A stretch of DNA of 64,000 nt from Anaerolineae bacterium (GTDB lineage: Bacteria; Chloroflexota; Anaerolineae; Anaerolineales; Anaerolineaceae): NCBI GenBank assembly GCA_013314735.1, contig JABUFD010000001.1, positions 124,001 through 188,000 on the forward strand, written 5' to 3'. Within the stretch, counting starts at the first letter, position 1, and each line of letters opens with the position of its first letter. This document shows, one piece after another, positions 8,677 to 17,181 of the stretch. Both the position numbers and the translations under genes were made by a program. The notes under the pieces are model-generated. The model saw only the letters and a program-made list of their open reading frames with translations, ran no database searches and was not told the origin of the DNA.

Positions 8677-9330
8677 TCAACCAAACAGGAATGGGTTTTC
8701 CGCGGCTTCTTCAGCAACCGTGGTTTCTGCGCCGTGGCCGTTCAGCAGGCGGGTTTGCGGGGGGAGGGTCAGGATGTGTTCCCTGATGCTTTGCAGCAAT
8801 ACTGGCTGGCTGCCGCCTGGCAGGTCGGTGCGGCCAATGCTGCGGCGGAAGATGATGTCGCCAACAAAGGCGGCTTCCAATTCACGGCTGTAGAAGAAGA
8901 CATGTCCCGGGGTATGCCCCGGGCAGTGGTGCGCGGTCAGTGTGTATTGGCCAACCGGCAAGCTTTCGCCGTCTGTCAGCGGATGTTGAACTGCGGGAAA
9001 CGGATCACGGAACAGCCCCATCAACTCGCCCAGGCCGCCGCCGTTGTAGAGGCTCCCATCACGGGGGTGAAGCGCAATCGGCGGCAGCGGTTCCAGTACT
9101 TCCATCAGTTCGTAGATGCCGTAGGTGTGGTCGAAGTGGGCATGGGTCAACAGGATCATCTGAATCTGCCAGCCTTCCGATGTGATCCCAGGCAGCAGTT
9201 TGCCGATGCCCATGGCCGGATCGATCAGGACGGCGTGGTTGCTGGCGGGGTCTGCCACCAGGTAGGTATTGTTGGCCATCTGCCCGATGGCATACGAACG
9301 CAGAATGGGAGTGGATGTTGGCGGTGTCAT
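8677..9330 (-). CDS. Metallo-beta-lactamase-fold hydrolase (glyoxalase II-like)
   Basis: A 217-residue MBL-fold protein. The zinc ligands are all visible: LLTHAHFDHTYGI (HxHxDH), HHCPGHTPGHV (third histidine), AFVGDIIFRRSIGRTDLPGG (bridging aspartate) and LLNGHGAETT (last histidine). The GRTDLPGG segment is characteristic of glyoxalase II / YcbL-type thioester hydrolases, so hydrolysis of a glutathione- or other thiol-ester is a reasonable guess, not proven. It starts 7 nt after the stop of the M24 peptidase gene, with AAGGAAGGT just before the ATG. It is the last gene of the sulfatase-peptidase-hydrolase run. Confidence 0.88.
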   Translation of the reverse strand: MTPPTSTPILRSYAIGQMANNTYLVADPASNHAVLIDPAMGIGKLLPGITSEGWQIQMILLTHAHFDHTYGIYELMEVLEPLPPIALHPRDGSLYNGGGLGELMGLFRDPFPAVQHPLTDGESLPVGQYTLTAHHCPGHTPGHVFFYSRELEAAFVGDIIFRRSIGRTDLPGGSQPVLLQSIREHILTLPPQTRLLNGHGAETTVAEEAAENPFLFG

Positions 9331-9337
9331 ACCTTCC

Positions 9338-10444
9338 TTAATCGCAGATACGGACCATTTCGCGCGGCAGCGAGGTGAAGCTGTGGCAGCCGTCGGCGGT
9401 GATCACAACGTCATCTTCCACCCGCACACCGCCGTAGTCCGGCAGGTAAATGCCGGGTTCAATGGTGAAGGTGAAGCCGGGTTTGAGGATCAGGTCATTG
9501 GCGTTATGCATGTAAGGCGGTTCATGTCCTTCCATTCCCAGGCCGTGTCCCACGCGGTGGGTGAAGTACTGGCCGTAACCGGCCTCCTCGATCACCTTGC
9601 GGGCCGCCAGGTCTACATCACCAGCGCGCACGCCGGACCGCGCGAAAGCGCGTGCAGCGGCATTGGCAGCCTGGGTGACCTGGTGGATTTTTGCCAGTTC
9701 AGCGTCCACCTCGCCCACCGCGAAGGTGCGGGTGATGTCGGAGCAGTAGCCGTGGTAGAATGTGCCGTAATCGATCACCAGCAGGTCACCGCGCTGAATC
9801 GGCCGGTCGGTGGGGACGGCATGCGGGTTGGCGCTGTTGGGACCGCCGGAGACAATCGCCCCGAAGCTGAGTCCTTCCCCACCGGCGCGCATCATCTGCA
9901 TCCCAATCTCGGCAGAAATTTCGCGTTCGGTCATCCCCAGTTTCATCAGCGGCAGCGTGGCCAGCAAGGCGGCTTCAGCAATGTCAACCGCTTTTTGCAT
10001 ATTGGCGATTTCTCCCTCATCTTTTGCCATGCGCATTTCCGCGATCAGGCTTTCCGCTGAAACAAAAGTAGCTTGGGGCATGGCTTGCTGCAGGTAGCTT
10101 AATTCCAGGAAGCGCATGTGGGTGGGCTCCACCCCGATACGTGCTTTGCGCAATCCGGCAGCGGCTGCTGCCTGGTCAAACACAGCCTGCCACGCGGCGG
10201 ATACATCCCCAAAGAAAAAAGGCTGCAGCGGAATGGATGCCAGCGGTACCTGGTTGGCTTCCAGGTTGGGGAGGGTGATGACGGATGTTTTACCGGGGAC
10301 AAGGAACAGGCACATCGGGCGTTCCATCAGGCCCAGGTGCAGACCACTAAAATAAAACTGGCTGGGCGATGGGTTGAGGATGACGGCGTCCAGTTGTTGC
10401 TGTGCCATCAGGGTGTAAAGGGTTTCCAGTCGCGGTGAGGTCAT
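9338..10444 (-). CDS. M24-family aminopeptidase (Xaa-Pro peptidase)
   Basis: A 368-residue two-domain enzyme: an N-terminal creatinase-like domain (about 1-140) and a C-terminal pita-bread M24 domain. The five metal ligands are visible: the two aspartates in LLVIDYGTFYHGYCSDITRTF, the histidine in HRVGHGLGMEGHE, and the glutamates in FTIEPGIYLPDYGG and GVRVEDDVVI. Such enzymes remove N-terminal residues preceding proline, in the cytoplasm. AGGAG lies 8 nt before the ATG. It begins 15 nt after the sulfatase stop and is followed by the MBL hydrolase 7 nt on. With the peptide importer elsewhere in the window it fits peptide use. Confidence 0.92.
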   Translation of the reverse strand: MTSPRLETLYTLMAQQQLDAVILNPSPSQFYFSGLHLGLMERPMCLFLVPGKTSVITLPNLEANQVPLASIPLQPFFFGDVSAAWQAVFDQAAAAAGLRKARIGVEPTHMRFLELSYLQQAMPQATFVSAESLIAEMRMAKDEGEIANMQKAVDIAEAALLATLPLMKLGMTEREISAEIGMQMMRAGGEGLSFGAIVSGGPNSANPHAVPTDRPIQRGDLLVIDYGTFYHGYCSDITRTFAVGEVDAELAKIHQVTQAANAAARAFARSGVRAGDVDLAARKVIEEAGYGQYFTHRVGHGLGMEGHEPPYMHNANDLILKPGFTFTIEPGIYLPDYGGVRVEDDVVITADGCHSFTSLPREMVRICD

Positions 10445-10459
10445 GTTTGTTCTCCTAGG

Positions 10460-11992
10460 TCATGCGCCGGCAATACGCGGCATGCGGGTGGGTTCTTTTT
10501 GGATTTCAGCCTGGACAAATTTTAACAGCAAAGCTGCTTTTATGGCGTGGTAGTTCGGATCATCCCACCGATTGTGGATTTCAGCGGGATCTTTTTCCAG
10601 GTCGAACAACTCGCCATAGTCAGCGCCGCGGTACACCGTGATCTTATACCGGTCAGTAATAAAGGTACGCAGGTGGACGGTGGTGGGGTTATGGCGGTTC
10701 TCAACCATCACCCAATCTCTCCCTGGAGCTGTGCCGCGCCAACAGGGAAGCTGGCTGACGCTCTGCATCGCGCCGGGAACCTCAATCCCGGCGGCATCGA
10801 GGAAGGTGGCAGGCAGGTCAATGATGGATTGCAAGCCCTCTGTGACGGTTCCCGCCGGGATGACCCCGGGAAACCGGGCGATGAGCGGAACGCGCAACAG
10901 GTCTTCATAATGGAAGGCACCCTTGGCGATCAGGCCGTGTTGGCCGAGGAAATGCCCATGGTCGGTACTGAACACCACCAGGGTGTTTTCCGCGATTCCC
11001 AATGCCTCCAGTTTGTCGAGGATGCGCCCGATCTCCTGGTCAACCAGGCTGACCATGGCGTAATAGGCGGCCATACTGCGGCGCAGGACGGCTTCATCAT
11101 GCAGGTGGGAGTGGAAACCGTGGAGGGCATTGCCGCCATGCTCCTGGTAATCTGAAAAATCAGGGTGCGCCTGGCGGGTTCTGGCAAACTGGGGCGGCAT
11201 GGCATCGAATTCGCCGGGTGCAAAATGGCCAATTTCCATATCTTCCATGTCATACATCGAGAACCAGGGTTCCGGGACGACATAGGGCGGATGCGGGTCA
11301 AAGAACGAAGCCCACAGGAAGAAAGGCTGGTCCTGCTGGACGCACTGTTCGATATTGGCACAGGTGCGTTCGCCGACCCAGTGGGTGGGGTGGAATTCCT
11401 CCGGCAGGTTCCATTGCACCACGCCTTTCGTATAGACATCTTCATATTTGCGTTTGACGGTGGGGTAGTCTTCAAAGTAATCACGCCAGTTGGTGAGGCC
11501 TTTTTCTTCGCACCACAGGGCGTAATGCTGCCCGGCATGGCTTTCACTGGTGTGCATCCGGGCAGTTTCCACGTGGTTGAAGCCGTACCACGGGCCGTGG
11601 AAATTCCGCCAGAACTCGAGATCGCGTAAAATCGGCTGGCACTCGATCGATTCACTGCCAGGTACACTCGCCAGCGGTTGGAAATGGGCCTTTCCCACAA
11701 GCATCGATTGATACTCGTGGTTTTGAAAGAGGCCGCCAATGGTGGGGATATCTTCGGGCAATTTCACCCCGATCGCCCAGCAGCCGTGGGCTGATGGATA
11801 CAGCCCCGTGATCAGGCTGGCGCGGGTGGGGGAGCAGGTGGGGTTGGGACAATAGGCGCGGTCAAATCGTGTTCCTTCCTGTGCCAGACGGTCCAGGTTT
11901 GGTGTGTGGATTTTGGGATTGACTGAACCCAGGGTGGTGTAATGCTGCTGGTCTGAAGTGATAAACAGGATGTTGGGTTGTTTGGGCGGCAT
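10460..11992 (-). CDS. Type I sulfatase
   Basis: A 510-residue arylsulfatase-type hydrolase. The formylglycine signature CSPTRASLITG starts at Cys53, in the CxPxR context that is oxidised to formylglycine. Other family marks are NILFITSDQQ (metal-binding aspartates), STDHGHFLGQHGLIAKGAFHYEDLLRVPLI and VMVENRHNP. The open frame extends upstream to 12145, inside the ABC-F gene, but the ATG at 11990-11992 has GGGAG 6 nt before it and gives the proper N-terminus. There is no signal peptide, so it should act on imported sulfated substrates inside the cell. It lies 46 nt after the ABC-F gene and leads the peptidase and MBL genes. No sulfatase-maturing enzyme was recognised nearby. Confidence 0.92.
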   Translation of the reverse strand: MPPKQPNILFITSDQQHYTTLGSVNPKIHTPNLDRLAQEGTRFDRAYCPNPTCSPTRASLITGLYPSAHGCWAIGVKLPEDIPTIGGLFQNHEYQSMLVGKAHFQPLASVPGSESIECQPILRDLEFWRNFHGPWYGFNHVETARMHTSESHAGQHYALWCEEKGLTNWRDYFEDYPTVKRKYEDVYTKGVVQWNLPEEFHPTHWVGERTCANIEQCVQQDQPFFLWASFFDPHPPYVVPEPWFSMYDMEDMEIGHFAPGEFDAMPPQFARTRQAHPDFSDYQEHGGNALHGFHSHLHDEAVLRRSMAAYYAMVSLVDQEIGRILDKLEALGIAENTLVVFSTDHGHFLGQHGLIAKGAFHYEDLLRVPLIARFPGVIPAGTVTEGLQSIIDLPATFLDAAGIEVPGAMQSVSQLPCWRGTAPGRDWVMVENRHNPTTVHLRTFITDRYKITVYRGADYGELFDLEKDPAEIHNRWDDPNYHAIKAALLLKFVQAEIQKEPTRMPRIAGA

Positions 11993-12038
11993 GCTTGACT
12001 CCCGGGAGGATTTTGACAGCGGACACAGTGTTTCCGTA

Positions 12039-13694
12039 TCATTGTACCTGCTTTTTCTGCATTCCCTGGTAACTGCTGAAATTGCCCGGATACGAAACCA
12101 ACTGGCGGTTTTCGATGGCCACAATGCGGGTGCAGATTCGGTCAAGGAAGTAGCGGTCGTGGGAAACGATCAGCAGGCTGCCGACGAAATCCGCCAGGTT
12201 TTCCTCCAGCACTTCGGTGGAGGCGATATCGAGATGGTTGGTGGGTTCATCCATCAGCAGAAAATTTGCGCCGCTGAGCATCATCATGGCCAACTGCAGG
12301 CGGGAGCGTTCCCCGCCGGAAAGGTACCGGGCAGGATCGCGCATCTGCTTGTAACTGTAGCGAAATTTTGTCAGGAACGCCACCGCGCGTTGGTCCGACA
12401 TCGAGTGGGCATCCTGGATGTTGGCCACCAGGGTCTTCTCAAGGTCGAGGGTTTCATGCTGCTGCGAGTAGTAGGCGGTTGAAACGCTTGGACCCACGGT
12501 GATGCGGCCCTGGTCGTAAGGGGATTCTCCCAAAACAAACTTTAACAACATTGACTTTCCGCTGCCATTGGGCCCCACCAGGCCGACCCGCTCGCCGTGG
12601 AGGAGTTCCAGTTCCGCGCTGTCGAACAGGTTCAGTGCGGCTCTGTCATCTTCCGCCTGGAATGCATGGTTGAGATTCTCAATGCGCAGGACGAGGTTGC
12701 TGCCGCGCCAGCCGTTGAGGGTGAGGTCCATCTTTTTGGGTGGTTCCGGTGGCGCTTCCAGTTTCTCCATGTGTTCGATGCGTTTCAGGATGGCCTGGCC
12801 ACGGTACACCAGCTTTTCGTTGTTGTATTGCACACCCCATGTCAGCAGGCGTTTGGCGGCCTGTTCCAGGCGGGAAATTTCACGCTGCTGGTTTTCAAAA
12901 GCTTTGAGCGCGTTGGCGCGGCGGTGTTCCTTTTCATAGGCATATTCCGAATAACTGCCGGGGTAGAATGCCAGTTTGCCCATTTCCAGTTCGATGATCT
13001 CATCCACCACCAGGTCGAGCAGATAGCGGTCATGGGTAACAATCACAACTGCGCCCTGAAAACGGTTAATAAACCGCTGCAGGCGGTCTTTGCCTTCCAT
13101 GTCCAGGTGGTTGTCGGGTTCATCCAGCAGCAGCAGGTCTGGATCACTGAGGGTGAGGCGTGCCAGTGCCAGCAATTTCTTCTGTCCACCGCTTAATTTT
13201 TCCACCGGCAACGGCAGGTGAGCTTCCTCGAAGCCGAAATCGCACAGGGTGGAGCGCACGCGGCTTTCATAATTCAATCCGCCAGCATCTTCAAATTCCC
13301 GCAGGAACTGTTCCTGCTGGTTCAGCAGGCGTGAAAGTTTTTTTTCATTATAATAATTTTCCGGCTGTGCCAGGCTTTCCTCGATTTGCCGCAAATGGCT
13401 GTCAATCGACAGGATATCTGCGTTCGCCTGCAAAGCAGTGTGCCAGACGGTAGCCTGTTCCTGCAGGAAAGGCTCCTGTTCCAGGTAGGCGATCTTGGTG
13501 CCATTGTGGATCACAAGGCTGCCGCTGTCCGCTACCAGCTGGCCGGTAAGCAGCTTCAGCAGGGTGCTTTTACCGCAGCCGTTCACACCCAGCAAGCCCG
13601 TCACCCGGTTGGAATGGATCTCCCAATCGAGGTCATCCAGGATCAACTGGGTGGGGTAAGAAAATGTGATATGGTTCAATCGCGCGAGGATCAT
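12039..13694 (-). CDS. ABC-F family ATPase (translation factor type)
   Basis: A 551-residue protein with two ABC ATPase domains and no membrane segment, the architecture of ABC-F proteins that act on the ribosome. Domain 1 has Walker A GVNGCGKSTL, signature LSGGQKK and Walker B LLLLDEPDNHLD. Domain 2 has GPNGSGKSML, LSGGERSRLQLAMMML and FLLMDEPTNHLD. The charged linker between them (about 225-300) is the P-site tRNA interaction motif region. Whether it is a housekeeping EttA/Uup-like factor or an antibiotic-resistance type cannot be told. No good Shine-Dalgarno sequence precedes the ATG. It may lead the sulfatase operon. Confidence 0.93.
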   Translation of the reverse strand: MILARLNHITFSYPTQLILDDLDWEIHSNRVTGLLGVNGCGKSTLLKLLTGQLVADSGSLVIHNGTKIAYLEQEPFLQEQATVWHTALQANADILSIDSHLRQIEESLAQPENYYNEKKLSRLLNQQEQFLREFEDAGGLNYESRVRSTLCDFGFEEAHLPLPVEKLSGGQKKLLALARLTLSDPDLLLLDEPDNHLDMEGKDRLQRFINRFQGAVVIVTHDRYLLDLVVDEIIELEMGKLAFYPGSYSEYAYEKEHRRANALKAFENQQREISRLEQAAKRLLTWGVQYNNEKLVYRGQAILKRIEHMEKLEAPPEPPKKMDLTLNGWRGSNLVLRIENLNHAFQAEDDRAALNLFDSAELELLHGERVGLVGPNGSGKSMLLKFVLGESPYDQGRITVGPSVSTAYYSQQHETLDLEKTLVANIQDAHSMSDQRAVAFLTKFRYSYKQMRDPARYLSGGERSRLQLAMMMLSGANFLLMDEPTNHLDIASTEVLEENLADFVGSLLIVSHDRYFLDRICTRIVAIENRQLVSYPGNFSSYQGMQKKQVQ

Positions 13695-13786
13695 GGTTCA
13701 CCGTGTTCTTTCAGGCACGGGGTGCCGGATTAATACTGGCAGGGATGGATTGGGTACAACCTTTTCTATCCCGCAATAATGGGGTC

Positions 13787-13826
13787 GGCAGCCTTTGGTC
13801 TTCCATTCCGCCGGCTGCCTTTTTTC
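13787..13826 (+). terminator. Weak hairpin with T-run in the ABC-F / GNAT intergenic region
   Basis: GGCAGCC (13787-13793) and GGCTGCC (13813-13819) flank a 19-base loop and precede a run of seven Ts on the plus strand. Both neighbouring genes are on the minus strand, so its role is unclear. Confidence 0.3.
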
Positions 13827-13878
13827 TTTTCGCTATGTACATTTCCAAACAAGGATGCTGCCCGTGGTGTTTTCCATA

Positions 13879-14910
13879 TTAAAGCGATTTGTGCAGCATC
13901 ACACTTTTCTTGTCCTCTTCCACCTCGTAGCCCATACTCTCATAGAGCTTGAGGGCACCGTTGGGATTTTCAGAGTCTACGCCGAGGGCAGTTTCTTCCA
14001 TGCCCATATCGCGGAACATGCGAATACTTTCCGCGATGAGTGCTTTGGCGAGGCCTTTACCGCGCCAGGGACGGCGTACGCTGATCTCTTCAGTCCAACC
14101 ACGTTTGCGGTTGTATTCATCGTTTTCCAGCTCGTCAAAGAAATTACGCACCATGCCGCATACCTGGTCACCTTCCCAGGCGACATTCCAATACTGCGGG
14201 CGGAACAGGCGTTCCTTCTGCCAAGCTTCAAACATTTCTTCGGTGGGTTCGGCGTAGCCCCAGTGGTCATGGAAAGCTTCCTGATCGGCGTCCCAGATGG
14301 CACGGTAATGTTCAGGCTTCACTTCGCGGATCTCGAGACCTTCCGGCAGGCGACATTCGGGGATTGCCTTATCGATGGGGCGTACCATTTCAAAGAAGTA
14401 GCGCTCCGGCTGGTATCCGTGTTCCTGCAAGAATTGAACGATCTCCCTTGCTTTCAGCTTGCGCCAGGTGCGGAACAATTTCTGCTGGTCCGCCGGCATA
14501 CCATCGGCTGCCTTACGGCATTGTTCTTCGGCGTATTGCAGCATCAGGTCTTCAATGCCATTGCCCCAGGCAGAGGGCACCAGGTTGCCCCACGGCCAGA
14601 AGATCACGGCCCCGCTCAATTCCTCCTGCCAGTTCCAGCCAAAGTAGCCGACGGGTTCGCCGTCCAATTCCACGTAGAGCAATTGCTGGTTAATGTCGTA
14701 ATTGACAGACCAGAGTTCATCATTCTTGATCGAATCCAGGGTGATAATCCAATCAAGGCCGTTAACCTTTTTGCAGGCATTGGCGATGTCGAGGCGGACC
14801 AGGTGATCAGGTTCGCCGTTAAAATGGCGGAATGCCAGGCCCGGCACCTGTTGCAGGGGGGGCCAGGTGATGTATCGTTTTGCGGTTTCCATTCCTTTAT
14901 TTCCTTTCAC
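13879..14910 (-). CDS. GNAT-family N-acetyltransferase, double-domain type
   Basis: A 343-residue protein with two GNAT-like halves. The C-terminal half (about 180-343) carries the acetyl-CoA-binding motif A, SVRRPWRGKGLAKALI, and the later LGVDSENPNGALKLYESMGY. The N-terminal half has the fold pattern but a degenerate motif (VPSAWGNGIEDLMLQYAEE). This layout resembles mycothiol synthase-type tandem GNATs, with one active and one degenerate domain. The substrate is unknown. It is a paralogue of the next gene upstream (14987-16009), with matching segments throughout, and starts 76 nt after it. AAAGGA precedes the ATG. Confidence 0.85.
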   Translation of the reverse strand: MKGNKGMETAKRYITWPPLQQVPGLAFRHFNGEPDHLVRLDIANACKKVNGLDWIITLDSIKNDELWSVNYDINQQLLYVELDGEPVGYFGWNWQEELSGAVIFWPWGNLVPSAWGNGIEDLMLQYAEEQCRKAADGMPADQQKLFRTWRKLKAREIVQFLQEHGYQPERYFFEMVRPIDKAIPECRLPEGLEIREVKPEHYRAIWDADQEAFHDHWGYAEPTEEMFEAWQKERLFRPQYWNVAWEGDQVCGMVRNFFDELENDEYNRKRGWTEEISVRRPWRGKGLAKALIAESIRMFRDMGMEETALGVDSENPNGALKLYESMGYEVEEDKKSVMLHKSL

Positions 14911-14986
14911 TTCATCATCTATATCGTTATTAATTCGTTATGGGCTGATAATGGATTGGTGTGATCGTCATCGTTGGTCTCTCATT

Positions 14987-16009
14987 TCATTCCAGGATTT
15001 TGTCCATTACGACCACGGTCTGGTCAGGCAGTTCTTCGTAACCCATGGCACGGTACAGGTTCAGGGCACCGGTGGGGTTGGCTGCATCGACATTGAGGAA
15101 GGTCTCTTCCATTCCCATCTGTTGGAACATGAGAATACTTTCTGCGATCAGAGCTTTCGCTAAACCTTTCCCGCGCCACGGACGGCGGACGGAGATGTTT
15201 TCGGTGTAACCACGCTTGCGGTGAAACTCGGCATCTTCCTCCGGTTTATGGAACCCGCGCACCATCCCGGCCACCTCGCCGGATTGGGTATCCCAGGCGA
15301 CCTTCCAGTAGCGGGGTTGGAAATGGTTGTCCTCCTGCCACATCTCAAAGTGCTTTGGCAGCGGTGGCGTGTAACCCCAGTGATCCTGGAAGGCTTCCTG
15401 TTCGGCTTCCCACACGGCATGGTAATGTTCGGGCTGGGCTGGCCGGATTTCAATGCCTTCCGGCAGTAGATGCCTGCCCAGGGGCAGTTCGATCGGACGG
15501 CGCATCTTGAAGAAGTAACGCTCAATCTGGTAACCGTTCTGCTGGAAAAAGCCGCAGGCGGCCTGGTTGGCCAGGCGGTACCAGGTTCGGTACCGCTTCT
15601 GGCGGTCTTCCGGCAAACTCAACGCCATTTCCCGTAATTTTTCTTCCGCGTAGCGGAGCATGCAGCTGCCGATCGTTTCCTGGTAGTATTCAGGTAAGAG
15701 AGAGCCACCCAGGAATAGCAAGTATCGTCCACTTCCTTCGGGCTCCCAGTTGAAGTTGAAATATCCAATGGGTTTTCCATGGTATTCGGCAAAAATGTAT
15801 TGTTGTGTGATGTCAAAGTTTTCATACCATTTCACCTCGTCTTCGAAATCCTTCACGGTGAAGGTGAGGTCGATTTTGTTCAAAACGCGTTCTTCGTTGT
15901 AAATCTCCAGGGCAGTTAGAAAGTCACCCTGATCCCGCCATGGGCGGAACGTTAATCCTGGTATCTGTGCCAGGGGGGCATAGTCAATGGTGTCCAGTGT
16001 GTGTATCAT
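14987..16009 (-). CDS. GNAT-family N-acetyltransferase, double-domain paralogue
   Basis: A 340-residue tandem-GNAT protein closely related to its downstream neighbour. Both share a GLTFR/GLAFR opening, an EIRPAQPEHYHAVWEAEQEA segment, and SVRRPWRGKGLAKALIAES as motif A. As in the paralogue, the N-terminal domain lacks a proper acetyl-CoA motif. The frame is open up to 16405, but that part overlaps the methyltransferase gene. The ATG at 16007-16009 has GGGAGA in front and lies 19 nt after the methyltransferase stop. The order methyltransferase, GNAT, GNAT suggests one transcript and perhaps a common small-molecule or peptide substrate; that is inference. Confidence 0.85.
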   Translation of the reverse strand: MIHTLDTIDYAPLAQIPGLTFRPWRDQGDFLTALEIYNEERVLNKIDLTFTVKDFEDEVKWYENFDITQQYIFAEYHGKPIGYFNFNWEPEGSGRYLLFLGGSLLPEYYQETIGSCMLRYAEEKLREMALSLPEDRQKRYRTWYRLANQAACGFFQQNGYQIERYFFKMRRPIELPLGRHLLPEGIEIRPAQPEHYHAVWEAEQEAFQDHWGYTPPLPKHFEMWQEDNHFQPRYWKVAWDTQSGEVAGMVRGFHKPEEDAEFHRKRGYTENISVRRPWRGKGLAKALIAESILMFQQMGMEETFLNVDAANPTGALNLYRAMGYEELPDQTVVVMDKILE

Positions 16010-16028
16010 TTCGTTATTCTCCCAAAAC

Positions 16029-16817
16029 TTAGTCGATCGTTTTCCAATATTTACGGACGTGGTCTGCCGGTGGTTCGATGAAATCGGCATATTGGAATCC
16101 ATGGCCCAGCAGGTATTCATGCTGTTTGCCTTCTGCTCTGGCGCTGCCCGGACAAAAGATGATCTGCCCGCCGGGTTTGACCACACGCTGGCATTCAGCC
16201 AGTTCGGCATCCATCTCATCTCCGAACACGTGGCCACCGAGGACAATATCGGCGAACTGGTCATGGAATGGGATGTGGGTGATGGTGCCATCCACCGCGT
16301 AGACCGCCGGCAACTGGCGCAACTGTGCCTGTTGCCGCAGGTAATGGCGCAGGTTGCCAACCGGTTCCACCGCGTAGACTGCTCTCGCCCTGGCCTGGGC
16401 AGCAATGAATGTCAACCGCCCGGTGCCAGCCCCGATATCGAGTACAATCTTGCCGGTGAAGTCTGCCAGCTCCAGCAACTCACGGTCATCGTAGCTGAGA
16501 AATTCCTGGGCGGCGTAATTTTCCGGCGCGACGGCATACGTCAGCAGGTCATTGACGGAACGCATTACCGCTTCTTCCGCGCAACGTACCACGGCGGCGT
16601 CATCCACCGGCGGGATGCGGCTGCATAAGTCTGCGACCCAATCGTTGATCTCGGGGCATTTGTGCTCAAAAAACCAGCGCACAGCGGGATTGGCATGCAG
16701 GGCAATCGCCAGCTCAGCTTCTTTCAGCCAGCCGGGGAGCCAGCTGAGTTGGACACGCTCCAGCAGGAGCATGGCATTGAACGATAGCGGGGCGACATCA
16801 AGCCAATTCAGTGTCAT
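16029..16817 (-). CDS. Class I SAM-dependent methyltransferase
   Basis: A 262-residue Rossmann-fold methyltransferase. Motif I is VLDIGAGTGRLTFIAAQ (about 137-153), followed by AVYAVEPVGNLR (acidic loop) and later DIVLGGHVFGDEMDAELAECQRVVKPGGQIIFCPG, the usual motif II-III layout. About 110 residues precede the SAM domain, and this extension was not recognised. The substrate is unknown. GGAGAA precedes the ATG. It heads the run of two GNAT genes, and upstream on the same strand lie a terminator and a short ORF (17022-17120). Confidence 0.88.
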   Translation of the reverse strand: MTLNWLDVAPLSFNAMLLLERVQLSWLPGWLKEAELAIALHANPAVRWFFEHKCPEINDWVADLCSRIPPVDDAAVVRCAEEAVMRSVNDLLTYAVAPENYAAQEFLSYDDRELLELADFTGKIVLDIGAGTGRLTFIAAQARARAVYAVEPVGNLRHYLRQQAQLRQLPAVYAVDGTITHIPFHDQFADIVLGGHVFGDEMDAELAECQRVVKPGGQIIFCPGSARAEGKQHEYLLGHGFQYADFIEPPADHVRKYWKTID

Positions 16818-16959
16818 ATTCTTCTCCGATCCTTTTCTTTCTTTGTCTCAACTTGCTTCTTTTCTTCGTTTTCTCGGCTTCCGAGTGGTTTTGCTGTCTT
16901 CCATTCAGCAAAAATAGGGCTGTCATTCTTCCACAATGCAGCCTTTTTGGGGACTTAAC

Positions 16960-16998
16960 AAAAAAGCCGCGGGTCGTTGCTTGTCGCAGCCCGCGGCT
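16960..16998 (-). terminator. Rho-independent terminator or attenuator between the short ORF and the methyltransferase gene
   Basis: On the minus strand AGCCGCGGG (plus 16990-16998) pairs with CCCGCGGCT (plus 16965-16973) across a 16-base loop and is followed by six T residues. It lies downstream of the 32-codon ORF and 143 nt before the methyltransferase start, so it could end a short transcript or attenuate the operon. Confidence 0.75.
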
Positions 16999-17021
16999 CA
17001 ATGATTCAGCTTGATGAAGCT

Positions 17022-17120
17022 TTACCGATGAGTAGACGCACTACGACAAGGAAACATGCCAGAACCGCCTGTGAGGCTGGTGTGGGCGATAAATTTGATT
17101 GTGCTTGTGAACTCGCTCAT
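17022..17120 (-). CDS. Short ORF, 32 residues, with its own expression signals
   Basis: A 32-residue peptide rich in Ser and Thr (11 of 32) with one Cys; it ends in GGSGMFPCRSASTHR. It is not recognised. The case for expression is contextual: AAGGAG at plus 17130-17135 sits 9 nt before the ATG (17118-17120). A promoter with TTGACA (17176-17181), a 17-base spacer and TAAAAA (17153-17158) lies just upstream, and a strong terminator follows at 16960-16998. The whole unit is about 190 nt. It could be a small protein, a secreted or modified peptide (a Gly-Gly pair divides a 19-residue front part from a 13-residue tail), a leader peptide controlling the methyltransferase-GNAT genes, or a small RNA with a fortuitous ORF. 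Confidence 0.5.
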   Translation of the reverse strand: MSEFTSTIKFIAHTSLTGGSGMFPCRSASTHR

Positions 17121-17152
17121 TGTCGCGTGCTCCTTTCGTAAATTTCACATTG

Positions 17153-17181
17153 TTTTTATCATGAAGCTTTTGTGTTGTCAA
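17153..17181 (-). promoter_or_regulatory. Promoter of the short ORF
   Basis: On the minus strand a consensus -35 TTGACA (plus 17176-17181) is 17 bases from TAAAAA (plus 17153-17158), a four-of-six -10. The direct repeat ATGAAGCTTT occurs here (17161-17170) and again past the ORF stop (17014-17023), flanking the ORF. Confidence 0.6.

Noticed and set aside
13795-14964. A 389-codon plus-strand frame across the GNAT gene
   Set aside because: It is longer than the GNAT frame but has no family pattern and no ribosome site; the minus-strand frame gives a clear GNAT protein with motif A.
16010-16405. Upstream extension of the second GNAT gene
   Set aside because: The segment overlaps the methyltransferase in another frame and adds no recognisable domain; the ATG at 16009 has a good ribosome site.
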